In this document: in pieces, positions 14,668 to 23,464 of the stretch
How the letters are laid out: each line of letters opens with the position of its first letter
Numbering within the stretch: the first letter of the stretch is position 1
Origin: Chitinophagaceae bacterium UBA4857
GTDB taxonomy: Bacteria > Bacteroidota > Bacteroidia > Chitinophagales > Chitinophagaceae
Direction of reading: 5' to 3'
DNA length: 34,435 nt
Assembly (NCBI GenBank): GCA_002399735.1
Contig: DHEF01000046.1
Coordinates: 1-34,435 of the forward strand
The notes under the pieces: model-generated
What the model was told of the DNA's origin: nothing
The model's database searches: none
The model's input: the letters and a program-made list of their open reading frames with translations, nothing else
Made by a program: the position numbers and the translations under genes

Positions 14668-17600
14668 ATGAAAAAAGTACTGTTAGTGTGTTTTTGGTTG
14701 TTATGCAGTAATCTGCTGCTGCTTGCCCAAAATAAAACGGTAAGTGGTACGGTAACCGAAGAAGACGGAACACCTTTGGCCGGAGTAACTGTTACGCTAC
14801 AAGGCGCAACAAAAACATCGGCAACTACAAACAAGGATGGTAAGTTTAGTATTCAGGTACCGGCTACCGGAGAGCAAAAATTAACGTTAACGCATGCGGG
14901 CTTTGTGCCAAAAACAATTACGGCAAGCAATGAACCAGTAACGGTTAGTTTACAAAAAGAATTGCAGTCGTTGGATGATGTAGTAGTGATTGGATACCAA
15001 ACGGTAAAGCGCCGTGATCTGGTTAACTCCGTTTCATCTATTAGCGCAAAAGATATAAAAGACATTCCCATTAACTCTACTGCAGAAGCATTGACCGGAC
15101 GTTTGGCGGGTGTACAAATCACGATGTCGGAAGGATCGCCGGATGCCGAAGCAACCATTCGTGTTCGTGGTGGTGGATCAATAACACAAGACAATTCCCC
15201 GTTATACATTGTTGACGGAATACAGGTAGAAAATGCATTGAATGTATTAGCACCACAGGATATTCAAAATATTGATGTATTGAAAGATGCATCGGCAACA
15301 GCTATTTATGGAGCAAGAGGTGCAAATGGTGTAGTGATAATTACTACAAAAGCAGGACGCAACATGAAGCCGGTAATTACCTACAATGGTTTAACCGGTA
15401 CAAGACGTTTGGCAAACAAACTGGACGTAATGAACCCTTACGATTTTGTTATGTACCAATACGAACGTACCCGCGGTAGCCAGGCCGATAGAGATGGCTT
15501 TTTAAATACATACGGAACGTTTGAAGATATTGAGTTATATAAAGATGCTCCCTTTGTTGACTGGCAGGCACTAAACCTGGGAAGGAATGCGATGATGCAA
15601 ACACATAATGTGAGCTTAACCGGTGGCACTGCGGCTACGAAATATAATGTTAGCCTTACCTCTAACAAAGAGGATGGTATAATGCGTAACTCGGATTTTG
15701 ACCGTAAATTGGTAAGCTTAAAGCTTGACCAAACCATCAATGATAAAACCAAAGCGGGTGTAGCGGTTAGGTATAATTATACAACGGTTAGAGGTGCGGG
15801 TACATCTAATGCAGGCTCATCCAGTTTAAACCAATTGCGCCAAAGTATAAAAAACAGGCCCATTTTAATGAACGATGCCGATATACTGGACTTTGACCCC
15901 GATTACGCAGATGCTACTAATAATAATAATTTAACTTTAGTAAACCCTTTACTGTTAAATGATGCTACTTACAGAAGAAGGTTAAATACTACATTAAATT
16001 TAAGCGGCTATGTATCCTATGAGTTTAATAAATATCTATCGTTTAAAACAACATTAGGCGTTGATTTGTACAACACTCGCCAGGAATCTTTTGATGATAC
16101 ACTTACCTCAAATGCCCGAACCAACTTTGAAATGCCGGTGGCGGGTATTAAAACCGGTACTACCACCTCGTTAAATAACTCAAATGTATTTACGTTTACC
16201 ATGAACAAATCGGGTACAAATTTTAGTAAACGTAACGATTTGGATGTTATACTTGGGCACGAAATTTATCAAACAACAATAAAAGCAAATGAAACAGTTG
16301 TAAAATATTTTCCGATAGGTGTAAATGCAAAACAAGCTTTAGGCAATATGGGTATGGCGCAAACGCCGGTAGGTGGTTTACAGCCTTTACCAACTTCTAA
16401 CGAATTACAAGCCCGTCTAATATCTTTCTTTGGTCGTGTAAATTATACGTTTGATAAGAAGTACATGTTTATGCTTACGGTAAGATCGGATGGATCCTCA
16501 AAGTTTGCACAACAAAACCGTTGGGGTTATTTCCCTTCAGGATCTTTTGCATGGCGTTTATCCGAGGAAGATTTTGTTAAGAATATATCTCCGGCTATTA
16601 GCGATTTAAAATTCAGGGTAAGTTATGGGCAGGCAGGTAATAACAGAATTGACGACTTTTTGTATTTAACACAATACGTAAGTAATCCGTCTATATCGGC
16701 AATTAATGCTTTTTATAGTTTAAATAACGGCATCATTCCGCCTTTTTATTCTCCGCAATTAGCCAATGAGAATTTAAAATGGGAAACAACCATTTCGCAA
16801 AACGTAGGATTTGATTTAAGCTTATGGCGTAACAGGCTTAGTTTGTCGGCAGACTATTATTACAACAAAACCAGAGACCTTTTGGTAGAAGTAACCGTTC
16901 CCGGATCATCTGGTTATACAAGACAAACACAAAATGTTGGGGCTACTGTAAACAAGGGGTTTGAGTTTCAGGTTGCTGCAACACCCATTGCTAAAAAAGA
17001 TTTTGCATGGAACACCTCTTTAAACATTTCGTTTAATAAAAATAAAATAACCAGCTTGGGCGAATACCAAAAGTCCTTCTTGTTTTCATCGGAGTGGGGC
17101 GGCAGTAACCAACCGTTTGATTATTTGGTTAGGGTTGGTCAGCCTGTTGGTGTAATATGGGGTTTGGTTACAGATGGTTTTTATAAAGTGGAAGATTTTG
17201 ATTACAACGCCGGTGTATATACTTTAAAACCAGGAGTAGCCACCAATCAAGGGATTACGGCACAAGCTCCACGCCCCGGTTCTCTAAAGTTTCAAGATAT
17301 ATCGGGCCCGGAGGGTAAACCTGATGGTATTATTGATGATTTAGACCGTACAATTATAGGCAATACACAACCTAAATTTTTTGGAGGCTGGAACCATCAA
17401 CTTACTTATAAAAACTTTGATTTTAGTGTGTTTTTAAACTTTCAGTTTGGTAACGATATTTATAATGCTAACAAATTGGAGTTTACAAGCGGATATACAC
17501 CTAACTCAAACCTATTATCTATGATGAATGACAGGTGGCGTAATGTAAATGCACAAGGGCAGGTAGTAACCGACCCTGAGCAGCTTGCCGCAATGAATGT

Positions 17601-17916
17601 TAATGCAAAAGTTTGGACACCATTAACTACTGCCAGCTCTTTTTACGCACATTCCTGGGCTGTTGAAGATGGCTCTTTTTTGCGGGTAAACAATGTAACG
17701 TTGGGTTACACATTGCCAAAAAACTGGTTAAACCGTGTAAAGGTTAAAAGTCTGAGGGTTTATGGAACCGTAAATAATTTGGCCATACTTACCAACTACT
17801 CCGGATACGACCCAGAGGTTAACACCCGCAGAAAAACCCCACTTACACCGGGGGTTGACTATTCGGCATATCCCAGAAGTAGGGCCTTTATCGTAGGGGC
17901 AAATCTTAGTTTTTAA
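14668..17916 (+). CDS. SusC/RagA-family TonB-linked outer-membrane transporter
   Basis: Imports oligosaccharides across the outer membrane, powered by TonB and working with the SusD lid protein encoded next. The 1082-aa protein has a signal peptide to about residue 21 (LLLLAQ). A carboxypeptidase-regulatory-like domain (about 22-100, VSGTVTEEDGTPLAGVTVTL) follows. The TonB-box region is DDVVVIGYQTVKRRDLVNSV, and the plug (about 112-230) has the family marker NIDVLKDASATAIYGARG. A long beta-barrel ends in GANLSF with a terminal Phe. No STN domain is present, so it is not the sigma/anti-sigma signalling type. It is the first gene of an operon with SusD (17-nt gap) and the DUF5123 protein. The PL1 and GH2 genes downstream suggest pectic oligosaccharides as cargo (inference). 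Confidence 0.97.
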   Translation: MKKVLLVCFWLLCSNLLLLAQNKTVSGTVTEEDGTPLAGVTVTLQGATKTSATTNKDGKFSIQVPATGEQKLTLTHAGFVPKTITASNEPVTVSLQKELQSLDDVVVIGYQTVKRRDLVNSVSSISAKDIKDIPINSTAEALTGRLAGVQITMSEGSPDAEATIRVRGGGSITQDNSPLYIVDGIQVENALNVLAPQDIQNIDVLKDASATAIYGARGANGVVIITTKAGRNMKPVITYNGLTGTRRLANKLDVMNPYDFVMYQYERTRGSQADRDGFLNTYGTFEDIELYKDAPFVDWQALNLGRNAMMQTHNVSLTGGTAATKYNVSLTSNKEDGIMRNSDFDRKLVSLKLDQTINDKTKAGVAVRYNYTTVRGAGTSNAGSSSLNQLRQSIKNRPILMNDADILDFDPDYADATNNNNLTLVNPLLLNDATYRRRLNTTLNLSGYVSYEFNKYLSFKTTLGVDLYNTRQESFDDTLTSNARTNFEMPVAGIKTGTTTSLNNSNVFTFTMNKSGTNFSKRNDLDVILGHEIYQTTIKANETVVKYFPIGVNAKQALGNMGMAQTPVGGLQPLPTSNELQARLISFFGRVNYTFDKKYMFMLTVRSDGSSKFAQQNRWGYFPSGSFAWRLSEEDFVKNISPAISDLKFRVSYGQAGNNRIDDFLYLTQYVSNPSISAINAFYSLNNGIIPPFYSPQLANENLKWETTISQNVGFDLSLWRNRLSLSADYYYNKTRDLLVEVTVPGSSGYTRQTQNVGATVNKGFEFQVAATPIAKKDFAWNTSLNISFNKNKITSLGEYQKSFLFSSEWGGSNQPFDYLVRVGQPVGVIWGLVTDGFYKVEDFDYNAGVYTLKPGVATNQGITAQAPRPGSLKFQDISGPEGKPDGIIDDLDRTIIGNTQPKFFGGWNHQLTYKNFDFSVFLNFQFGNDIYNANKLEFTSGYTPNSNLLSMMNDRWRNVNAQGQVVTDPEQLAAMNVNAKVWTPLTTASSFYAHSWAVEDGSFLRVNNVTLGYTLPKNWLNRVKVKSLRVYGTVNNLAILTNYSGYDPEVNTRRKTPLTPGVDYSAYPRSRAFIVGANLSF

Positions 17917-17933
17917 TTTTTTAAAGTACAGCA

Positions 17934-19730
17934 ATGATAAAGTATTCATATAAAAAGAAATTCTTAGCATCAGTTGCAGTTGTAAGCGTGTTGATTGGAT
18001 TAAACAGCTGCAAAAAATATTTAAGCGTTGACCCTGTATCGTCATTTGGCCCCGACTATGTGTACGGCTCAGTAAGTAATGCACAAAGTGCTGTGTTGGG
18101 CGCTTATGCTTGTTTAGGCGGCGACCAGGGCTATGGCATACGTTTAAGTATGTATTATACTTATGATAACGATGAAATGATGGGCCAAGAGGGACCGGAA
18201 GATAATGAAAGAAGAGATATTGCACATTACAATACACAGCCCAGTAATACACAGTTGGCTAATCCGTTTAACCAATTGTATCGTGGTATAGAAAGGGCAA
18301 ACCAATCTATTTACAATATTCCCAAAATGGATTTGTATAATAATGGCAATACCACACAAAAAGCACAATTAAGGGGTTTGTATGCCGAAGCACTGGTGTT
18401 AAGGGCCCAATTTTATTTTGAATTAATAAGAAACTGGGGCGATGTACCTGCACATTTTTTACCTTCAAGTGTTGACAAAGATTTATTTAAAGAACAAACA
18501 GACAGAGATACAATTTACAACCGCATTATTAGCGACTTAGGCGAAGCCGCACCATTACTTCCGTGGCGAAAACAGGCGGGATATTCGAACGAACGTATTA
18601 CCCAAGGTGCAGCCAGGGCTTTACGTGCAAGAATAGCTTTGTTTCGTGGCGGCTTTTCGTTACGCAATGCCAGAAGCAGTTATGGGCCGGTGATGGCAAG
18701 GCCAAGCGACTACCGAAACTTTTACCAAATTGCCAAAGATGAGTGTTGGGCCATTATGCAACAAAGCGGCGAACATGAATTAAATGCCAGCTACCAAGCC
18801 ATATTTAAAGACGCTATCAACAAATATTTAGAAGAACCAAACGGAGAAGTAATATGGGAAGTAGGCATGGCCGGTGGATCGTCAAACTTTGGAGATAGTA
18901 AATTAGGCTATTACAACGGGCCACGTTACACCGGGACAGCCAGCCAAGGCAACTCGGCCTTAACCGTATTGCCAACTTATTTTTATTTATTTGGCAAGGA
19001 CGATGTACGCAGAGATGTAATGTGCGCCAACTATAATATTAATGCCAATTTGCAATTAGTGGCTCGTGCCATGAGTGATATGGTAGATGGAAAGTTTAGA
19101 AGAGACTGGAATCCCATTACTACTTCCGGTGCACAATATTTTGGCGTTAACTGGCCAATGGTACGCTACGCCGATGTATTATTAATGTTTGCCGAAGCCG
19201 ATAACGAAATCAACAACAATCCATCGCCAGCTGCAATAGCTGCCTTTGAAAAAGTAAGAACAAGGGGCTATGGTGGCGATGCAACAAAAATTGGCGCCAC
19301 TCCTACTACCTACGCTACATTTTTTGAAGCTTTAATGAAAGAAAGATCCCTAGAATTTGGCGGTGAGGGTATAAGAAAATATGACTTAATCAGGTGGAAT
19401 AAATTGGCCGAAAAACTAAATCTTGTAAAAACACAATTGGCCGCAATTGTTGCCAACGAAGCACCGTATGATCAATTGCCTAAAAACATGTATTATTTAC
19501 TTAATCAGCCAATGGCTACCGGTATGGTTTGGGGCAATTCGTTTTATGAGCCAACACCAACACCGGCACCTGCGGGTTACAGTACATTAGCATGGCTGGG
19601 CGGCACAGGTATAACCAATAAAATTATTGGTTCATTCGCAAGATCTTTTGAGGAAAACAAAAAGGAGTTGTATCCTTTTCCGCAAGCGGCTATGGATGCT
19701 AATCCAAAACTAATTCAGAACGCATATTAA
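17934..19730 (+). CDS. SusD/RagB-family glycan-binding lipoprotein
   Basis: A surface lipoprotein that captures oligosaccharides and closes over the SusC barrel. It is 598 aa with a lipobox ending at C26 (IGLNSCKKYL). The N-terminal helical TPR-like scaffold contains YRGIERANQSIYNIPKMD and LRAQFYFELIRNWGDVP. The C-terminal RagB part has WPMVRYADVLLMFAEADNE and FFEALMKERSLEFGGEGIRK, and ends with KELYPFPQAAMDANPKLIQN, the usual close of the family. It starts 17 nt after SusC and ends 25 nt before the DUF5123 gene. Its aromatic glycan-binding residues cannot be assigned from sequence alone. Confidence 0.97.
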   Translation: MIKYSYKKKFLASVAVVSVLIGLNSCKKYLSVDPVSSFGPDYVYGSVSNAQSAVLGAYACLGGDQGYGIRLSMYYTYDNDEMMGQEGPEDNERRDIAHYNTQPSNTQLANPFNQLYRGIERANQSIYNIPKMDLYNNGNTTQKAQLRGLYAEALVLRAQFYFELIRNWGDVPAHFLPSSVDKDLFKEQTDRDTIYNRIISDLGEAAPLLPWRKQAGYSNERITQGAARALRARIALFRGGFSLRNARSSYGPVMARPSDYRNFYQIAKDECWAIMQQSGEHELNASYQAIFKDAINKYLEEPNGEVIWEVGMAGGSSNFGDSKLGYYNGPRYTGTASQGNSALTVLPTYFYLFGKDDVRRDVMCANYNINANLQLVARAMSDMVDGKFRRDWNPITTSGAQYFGVNWPMVRYADVLLMFAEADNEINNNPSPAAIAAFEKVRTRGYGGDATKIGATPTTYATFFEALMKERSLEFGGEGIRKYDLIRWNKLAEKLNLVKTQLAAIVANEAPYDQLPKNMYYLLNQPMATGMVWGNSFYEPTPTPAPAGYSTLAWLGGTGITNKIIGSFARSFEENKKELYPFPQAAMDANPKLIQNAY

Positions 19731-19755
19731 CTGCGTATAATAAAACTGTATTACA

Positions 19756-21378
19756 ATGAAATTATTTAAATACCAACAGTCGTTTTTAACTGCAACAATT
19801 ATAATTGTAGCATGTACTGTGTTTACTGCGTGTAAAAAAGTAGAAGAGCCCGGTACGTTTACGCCTTCAAGAGTGTTTACTCCGGGTACTATTTCTGCAA
19901 CAGGTGGAGAAACAGCAGCAACTATTACTTGGCGTGCTTCTAATTTTTCCAATGGCAGAAATGTTACTTATACTGTAGAAATAAGCGAAACAATTGACTT
20001 TACCACACCGGTGGTTTTAACAAAGGTTGTTGCCGACTCAACAAGGTTGATTGTAACAGATAATGAGCTAAATATTAAAACACCATTTTATGCTCGTGTT
20101 AAAGGTAATGCAACTGCTCAATCGGCCGAGTCTGCTGGCTGGGCTTATACAAAAGATCCCTTTACAATAACAGGTGAGCAATTGTTTTTACCTGTTGATG
20201 CAGGAACTTTACTAGCCTCTACGGCAGTATTGGCATGGCGTGCTTCTGAAGGTTTAACAAGAATTACGGTTACACCGACAGCGGGAGGAACAACACTTGA
20301 ATTTCCTTTAACACCCGCCGATATCACCGCAGGCGAAAAGGAAGTAACAGGTTTAACCGCACTTACAGCTTATACCGCCAATATTTATCGGGGAACAGCA
20401 AACAAAGGCACTATTACATTTACCACAAGTCCTGAAAGACCAACCGGACCCAATGTTACGTTAGTAGCACCGGGTACAGATTTAAAGGTTTTGTTAGAGG
20501 GGTCGGTAGCAGGCGCAATATTTATATTACAGCAAGGCGGAGTGTATGATATAAGCGCAGAAACAATTTTACCAGATAATGCAGCATTTACTATTTGGGG
20601 TGATGTAGGTCCCAATAAACCCGTTTTAGTAACTAATACAATCAGGCTGCCGGCAAATGCGGGTTCAATTAAATTCGAAAACTTAGATATTACCGGCTAT
20701 ACCAATAACAACCCTGCTGAAACCAAACGGAATTATATTTTCAATCAAAGTGCGGCTACTAATACGACAGAAATTATTTTTGAAAACTCCAACATCAGAA
20801 ATTTGGCATACACGGCTTTACGTTTACAGGGAAGTAACACTATTAATGTTGGAAAAGTGGTTGTTAATAATTGTGTGGTAAACGATATAAGTGCAGGACA
20901 AACTTATGCATTTATACACACTAATGCAGCCAATGCAATTATTAATAATATTGCAATCACTAACAGTACATTTTACAATGTTCGCCTTGGCCTGGTTTTA
21001 CACAACCAACGCCCAAGCCTATCGCTTAATGTAAGCAATTGTACAATGAACGATATATCAGACAATAGCGATAGAGCTTTGATTGAATACAACGCACAGT
21101 CTGCAGGAACATTTACCTTTTTAAATAATATTATAGGTAAAGTAAAAAGTAATAATAATACAGCCAGAGGAATAAGAATTAGCGGCTCAAGTGTTACTGT
21201 TTCTTCCGATAATTATATTACAAATGATTATATTGTCGGCAGCAACCCTATCGGAGGTGTTACTACTTATAGTGGCGCAAGTTCAGCTTTATTTGAAGAT
21301 CCTGATACTGGCAACTTCCGGTTTAAAGACGCATCCTTCCCGGGTCGTACAACAGCAGGCGACCCGCGCTGGAGATAA
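19756..21378 (+). CDS. DUF4957/DUF5123-type surface lipoprotein
   Basis: The third gene of the SusCD operon, a 540-aa lipoprotein with lipobox VFTAC (C26). Residues about 38-125 and 130-215 look like two fibronectin-III-type domains (GGETAATITWRAS, STAVLAWRASEG). The remainder, from about 220, has the repetitive short beta-strand and Asn-rich pattern of a right-handed beta-helix and ends in GRTTAGDPRWR, typical of DUF5123. Such proteins occur beside SusCD in pectin loci of Bacteroidota and are taken to be surface glycan-binding proteins; enzymatic activity is not shown. Its stop is followed at once by an intrinsic terminator, so the operon ends here. Confidence 0.85.
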   Translation: MKLFKYQQSFLTATIIIVACTVFTACKKVEEPGTFTPSRVFTPGTISATGGETAATITWRASNFSNGRNVTYTVEISETIDFTTPVVLTKVVADSTRLIVTDNELNIKTPFYARVKGNATAQSAESAGWAYTKDPFTITGEQLFLPVDAGTLLASTAVLAWRASEGLTRITVTPTAGGTTLEFPLTPADITAGEKEVTGLTALTAYTANIYRGTANKGTITFTTSPERPTGPNVTLVAPGTDLKVLLEGSVAGAIFILQQGGVYDISAETILPDNAAFTIWGDVGPNKPVLVTNTIRLPANAGSIKFENLDITGYTNNNPAETKRNYIFNQSAATNTTEIIFENSNIRNLAYTALRLQGSNTINVGKVVVNNCVVNDISAGQTYAFIHTNAANAIINNIAITNSTFYNVRLGLVLHNQRPSLSLNVSNCTMNDISDNSDRALIEYNAQSAGTFTFLNNIIGKVKSNNNTARGIRISGSSVTVSSDNYITNDYIVGSNPIGGVTTYSGASSALFEDPDTGNFRFKDASFPGRTTAGDPRWR

Positions 21379-21392
21379 TTTTGAATAACCAT

Positions 21393-21432
21393 AACGGCTG
21401 ATTGAATGAACACATTTAATCAGCCGTTTTTT
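21393..21432 (+). terminator. Terminator closing the SusC-SusD-DUF5123 operon
   Basis: AACGGCTGATT (21393-21403) and AATCAGCCGTT (21418-21428) form a perfect 11-bp stem with a 14-nt loop, followed by a run of T (to 21432). An in-frame ATG of the next gene (21406) lies inside the loop, so that ATG is not a credible start. Confidence 0.9.
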
Positions 21433-21465
21433 ATTGCTATTACTTTATTAAACTGGTATCAAGCT

Positions 21466-22935
21466 ATGATAACAATCATCCGTAATCCGTTTTTTTGTTT
21501 TTTATTTATTACAACCATTGCCTGTTCTAAATCTAATTCAGGAAATGGCAGTACGCCTGACCCGGAACCAACCGGGCCAACACCTGTACAGGAAACTGCC
21601 ATTGCTTTTCCCGGCGCAGAAGGCTATGGAAAAATAACAACAGGCGGACGCGGCGGCAAAGTAATTAAAGTAACTAATTTAAACGATGCAGGTGCCGGCA
21701 GTTTGCGTGCCGCCATTGAAGCAACCGGTAAACGAATTATTGTATTTGAAGTATCGGGTAATATTGTTTTACAATCGCGTTTACGAATTACCAATGGCGA
21801 TATAACCATTGCCGGACAAACTGCACCCGGTGATGGTATTTGTATTCAAAACTATGAGTTAAATGTAAGTGCCGATAATGTTATCATTCGTTACATGCGT
21901 TTTCGCATGGGTGATCTTTCAAAAAATGAACAGGATGCTTTATGGGGCAGGTATGGACAAAATATCATCATTGATCACTGCTCTATGAGTTGGTCCATAG
22001 ATGAATGCTCCTCCTTTTATGCCAACAAAAATTTTACCATGCAGTGGTGCGTCTTATCGGAAAGTTTAAACAAATCTTTTCATGAAAAAGATGACCATGG
22101 TTATGGTGCAATATGGGGCGGCTCGGCCGCCACTTTTCATCACAATTTATTAGCGCATCATAACAGTCGTAATCCACGTTTTGATGGTGGCCACCGTCCC
22201 GGCACAGGCTCAAGCCCTTTTGGTATTGATAAAGTAGACTACCGTAATAATGTATTGTACAATTGGCGTGGCAACAGTGCCTATGGTGGCGAAAACGGTG
22301 AGTACAATATAGTAAACAATTATTACAAGCCCGGCCCGGCCACACCTACTAATAGAAACAAACGTATTATGCAGGTATCAAAAGTAGATGCAGCCAGCAT
22401 AGTAACGTACAGTCCCGGGTACGGAACTTTTTATATTGCAGGTAACTATGTACACAACAATAGTGCAGTAACAACTAATAATTGGGCAGGCGGTGTTGAT
22501 TATGATGCCGGCATAACACAAGTAATGGCACAAAAAATAACAGCCTTTACCAACGAAGCCATTACCAATCACACCGCACAGCAAGCATATGATGCCGTTT
22601 TATTGTATGGTGGCGCCAGTTATAAACGTGATGCAGTGGATACACGCATTATGAATGAAGTAAAAAACGGTACAGCAACTTATAACGGATCAAAAACAGG
22701 ATACAAGGGTATTATTGATTCGCAAACCGATGTAGGTGGATGGCCGGTGTTGCAAAGCCTTACGCCGTTAAAAGATACAGATGGTGATGGCATGCCGGAC
22801 GATTGGGAAATAGCGAATAAGTTAGACCCAAACAAGCCCAATGCCAATGGCAGAGAATTAAGCACCGGTTACGATAATATTGAAGTGTACATAAACAGTT
22901 TGGTGAAAACCATTACCGATAATCAGGTGAAATAA
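21466..22935 (+). CDS. Pectate lyase family 1 lipoprotein
   Basis: A polysaccharide lyase that cleaves polygalacturonate by beta-elimination in a Ca2+-dependent parallel beta-helix (PL1). With start ATG 21466 the product is 489 aa and begins MITIIRNPFFCFLFITTIAC, a clean lipoprotein signal with C20. The open frame extends to an ATG at 21406, but that lies in the preceding terminator hairpin. The beta-helix has GGRGGKVIKVTNLNDAGAGS, TIAGQTAPGDGICI, IIIDHCSMSWSIDECSSFY and the conserved SRNPRF with R235 and R238. The C-terminal DTDGDGMPDDWE is a Ca-binding-type repeat. As a lipoprotein it is likely on the cell surface, making fragments for the SusCD importer. It has a close paralogue downstream. 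Confidence 0.92.
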   Translation: MITIIRNPFFCFLFITTIACSKSNSGNGSTPDPEPTGPTPVQETAIAFPGAEGYGKITTGGRGGKVIKVTNLNDAGAGSLRAAIEATGKRIIVFEVSGNIVLQSRLRITNGDITIAGQTAPGDGICIQNYELNVSADNVIIRYMRFRMGDLSKNEQDALWGRYGQNIIIDHCSMSWSIDECSSFYANKNFTMQWCVLSESLNKSFHEKDDHGYGAIWGGSAATFHHNLLAHHNSRNPRFDGGHRPGTGSSPFGIDKVDYRNNVLYNWRGNSAYGGENGEYNIVNNYYKPGPATPTNRNKRIMQVSKVDAASIVTYSPGYGTFYIAGNYVHNNSAVTTNNWAGGVDYDAGITQVMAQKITAFTNEAITNHTAQQAYDAVLLYGGASYKRDAVDTRIMNEVKNGTATYNGSKTGYKGIIDSQTDVGGWPVLQSLTPLKDTDGDGMPDDWEIANKLDPNKPNANGRELSTGYDNIEVYINSLVKTITDNQVK

Positions 22936-23086
22936 AAATACACAGGAATTTGTGCCAACGGAAAAGATGTATGCAGCGTCTATGATAACATTGCAGAGGG
23001 TATAAATAAATGAAAGGTAACTGTCAGGTTGAGGCACAAATAAAAGAAAGATTATGTTCTTTAAAATGACAAGAAGTTGTCAGGTT

Positions 23087-23102
23087 GGGCTTGACGAAGC
23101 CC
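23087..23102 (+). terminator. Weak hairpin after the first pectate lyase
   Basis: GGGCTT/AAGCCC with loop GACG, followed by only three T. It is a possible terminator but lies 151 nt past the stop and may instead be part of a repeat, since GTCAGGTTG occurs twice here (23022-23030 and 23079-23087). The 22936-23464 gap holds no supported gene; it is filled by this hairpin and the repeats at 23270 and 23344. Confidence 0.35.
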
Positions 23103-23269
23103 TTTAAGAATTTATAAATGATACTGCATAGCCCTTCGTCAGACTCCCACGCTATGCGGGGTTAGAAACAGGGTGACAAAGAGGCTAAGCTTGTCATAAA
23201 AAACTTGATGTAGTTATGGTTGAAGAATATTTTTTTGATACCAGCTGCAGTTCCCTGATGGAGCTGATG

Positions 23270-23299
23270 TTGCGACGCTCCGTTCATCGTTCCGTTCGC
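23270..23299 (-). repeat. 30-bp repeat, inverted copy of 9464-9493
   Basis: All 30 bases are the exact reverse complement of 9464-9493 (starts TTGCGACGCTCC, ends TTCCGTTCGC). It lies 45 bp before the repeat at 23344, in the gap between the two pectate lyase genes. Confidence 0.8.
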
Positions 23300-23343
23300 T
23301 CATCATCAGTTAACAGCGAACCGGAATGATGAATAATGATATA

Positions 23344-23459
23344 CTGATGAAGGGCTGCGCTGCTTAGGCGTAAATAACCGGCCTTAAAGCCGGGGATCGC
23401 AGACGGGCAGCGAACGGAAGCTGATTAGCGTTACTACAGTTGACAGCCCCAAAAAATAA
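23344..23459 (+). repeat. Intergenic dispersed repeat, copy 4
   Basis: Closely related to 14203-14308: GGGCTGC, GCTTAGGC, a core hairpin CCGGC/GCCGG around CTTAAA, GGGGAT, CGGGCA, TTACTAC and GACAGCCCC occur in the same order. The core stem sequences differ between copies but remain self-complementary, a sign of compensatory change. It ends 6 nt before the next ATG, so it forms the immediate leader of the second pectate lyase gene. Confidence 0.75.
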
Positions 23460-23464
23460 CAACG

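Noticed and set aside
17728..18252. 174-codon antisense frame across the SusC-SusD junction
   Set aside because: Antisense shadow of two well-supported genes; no protein-like features.
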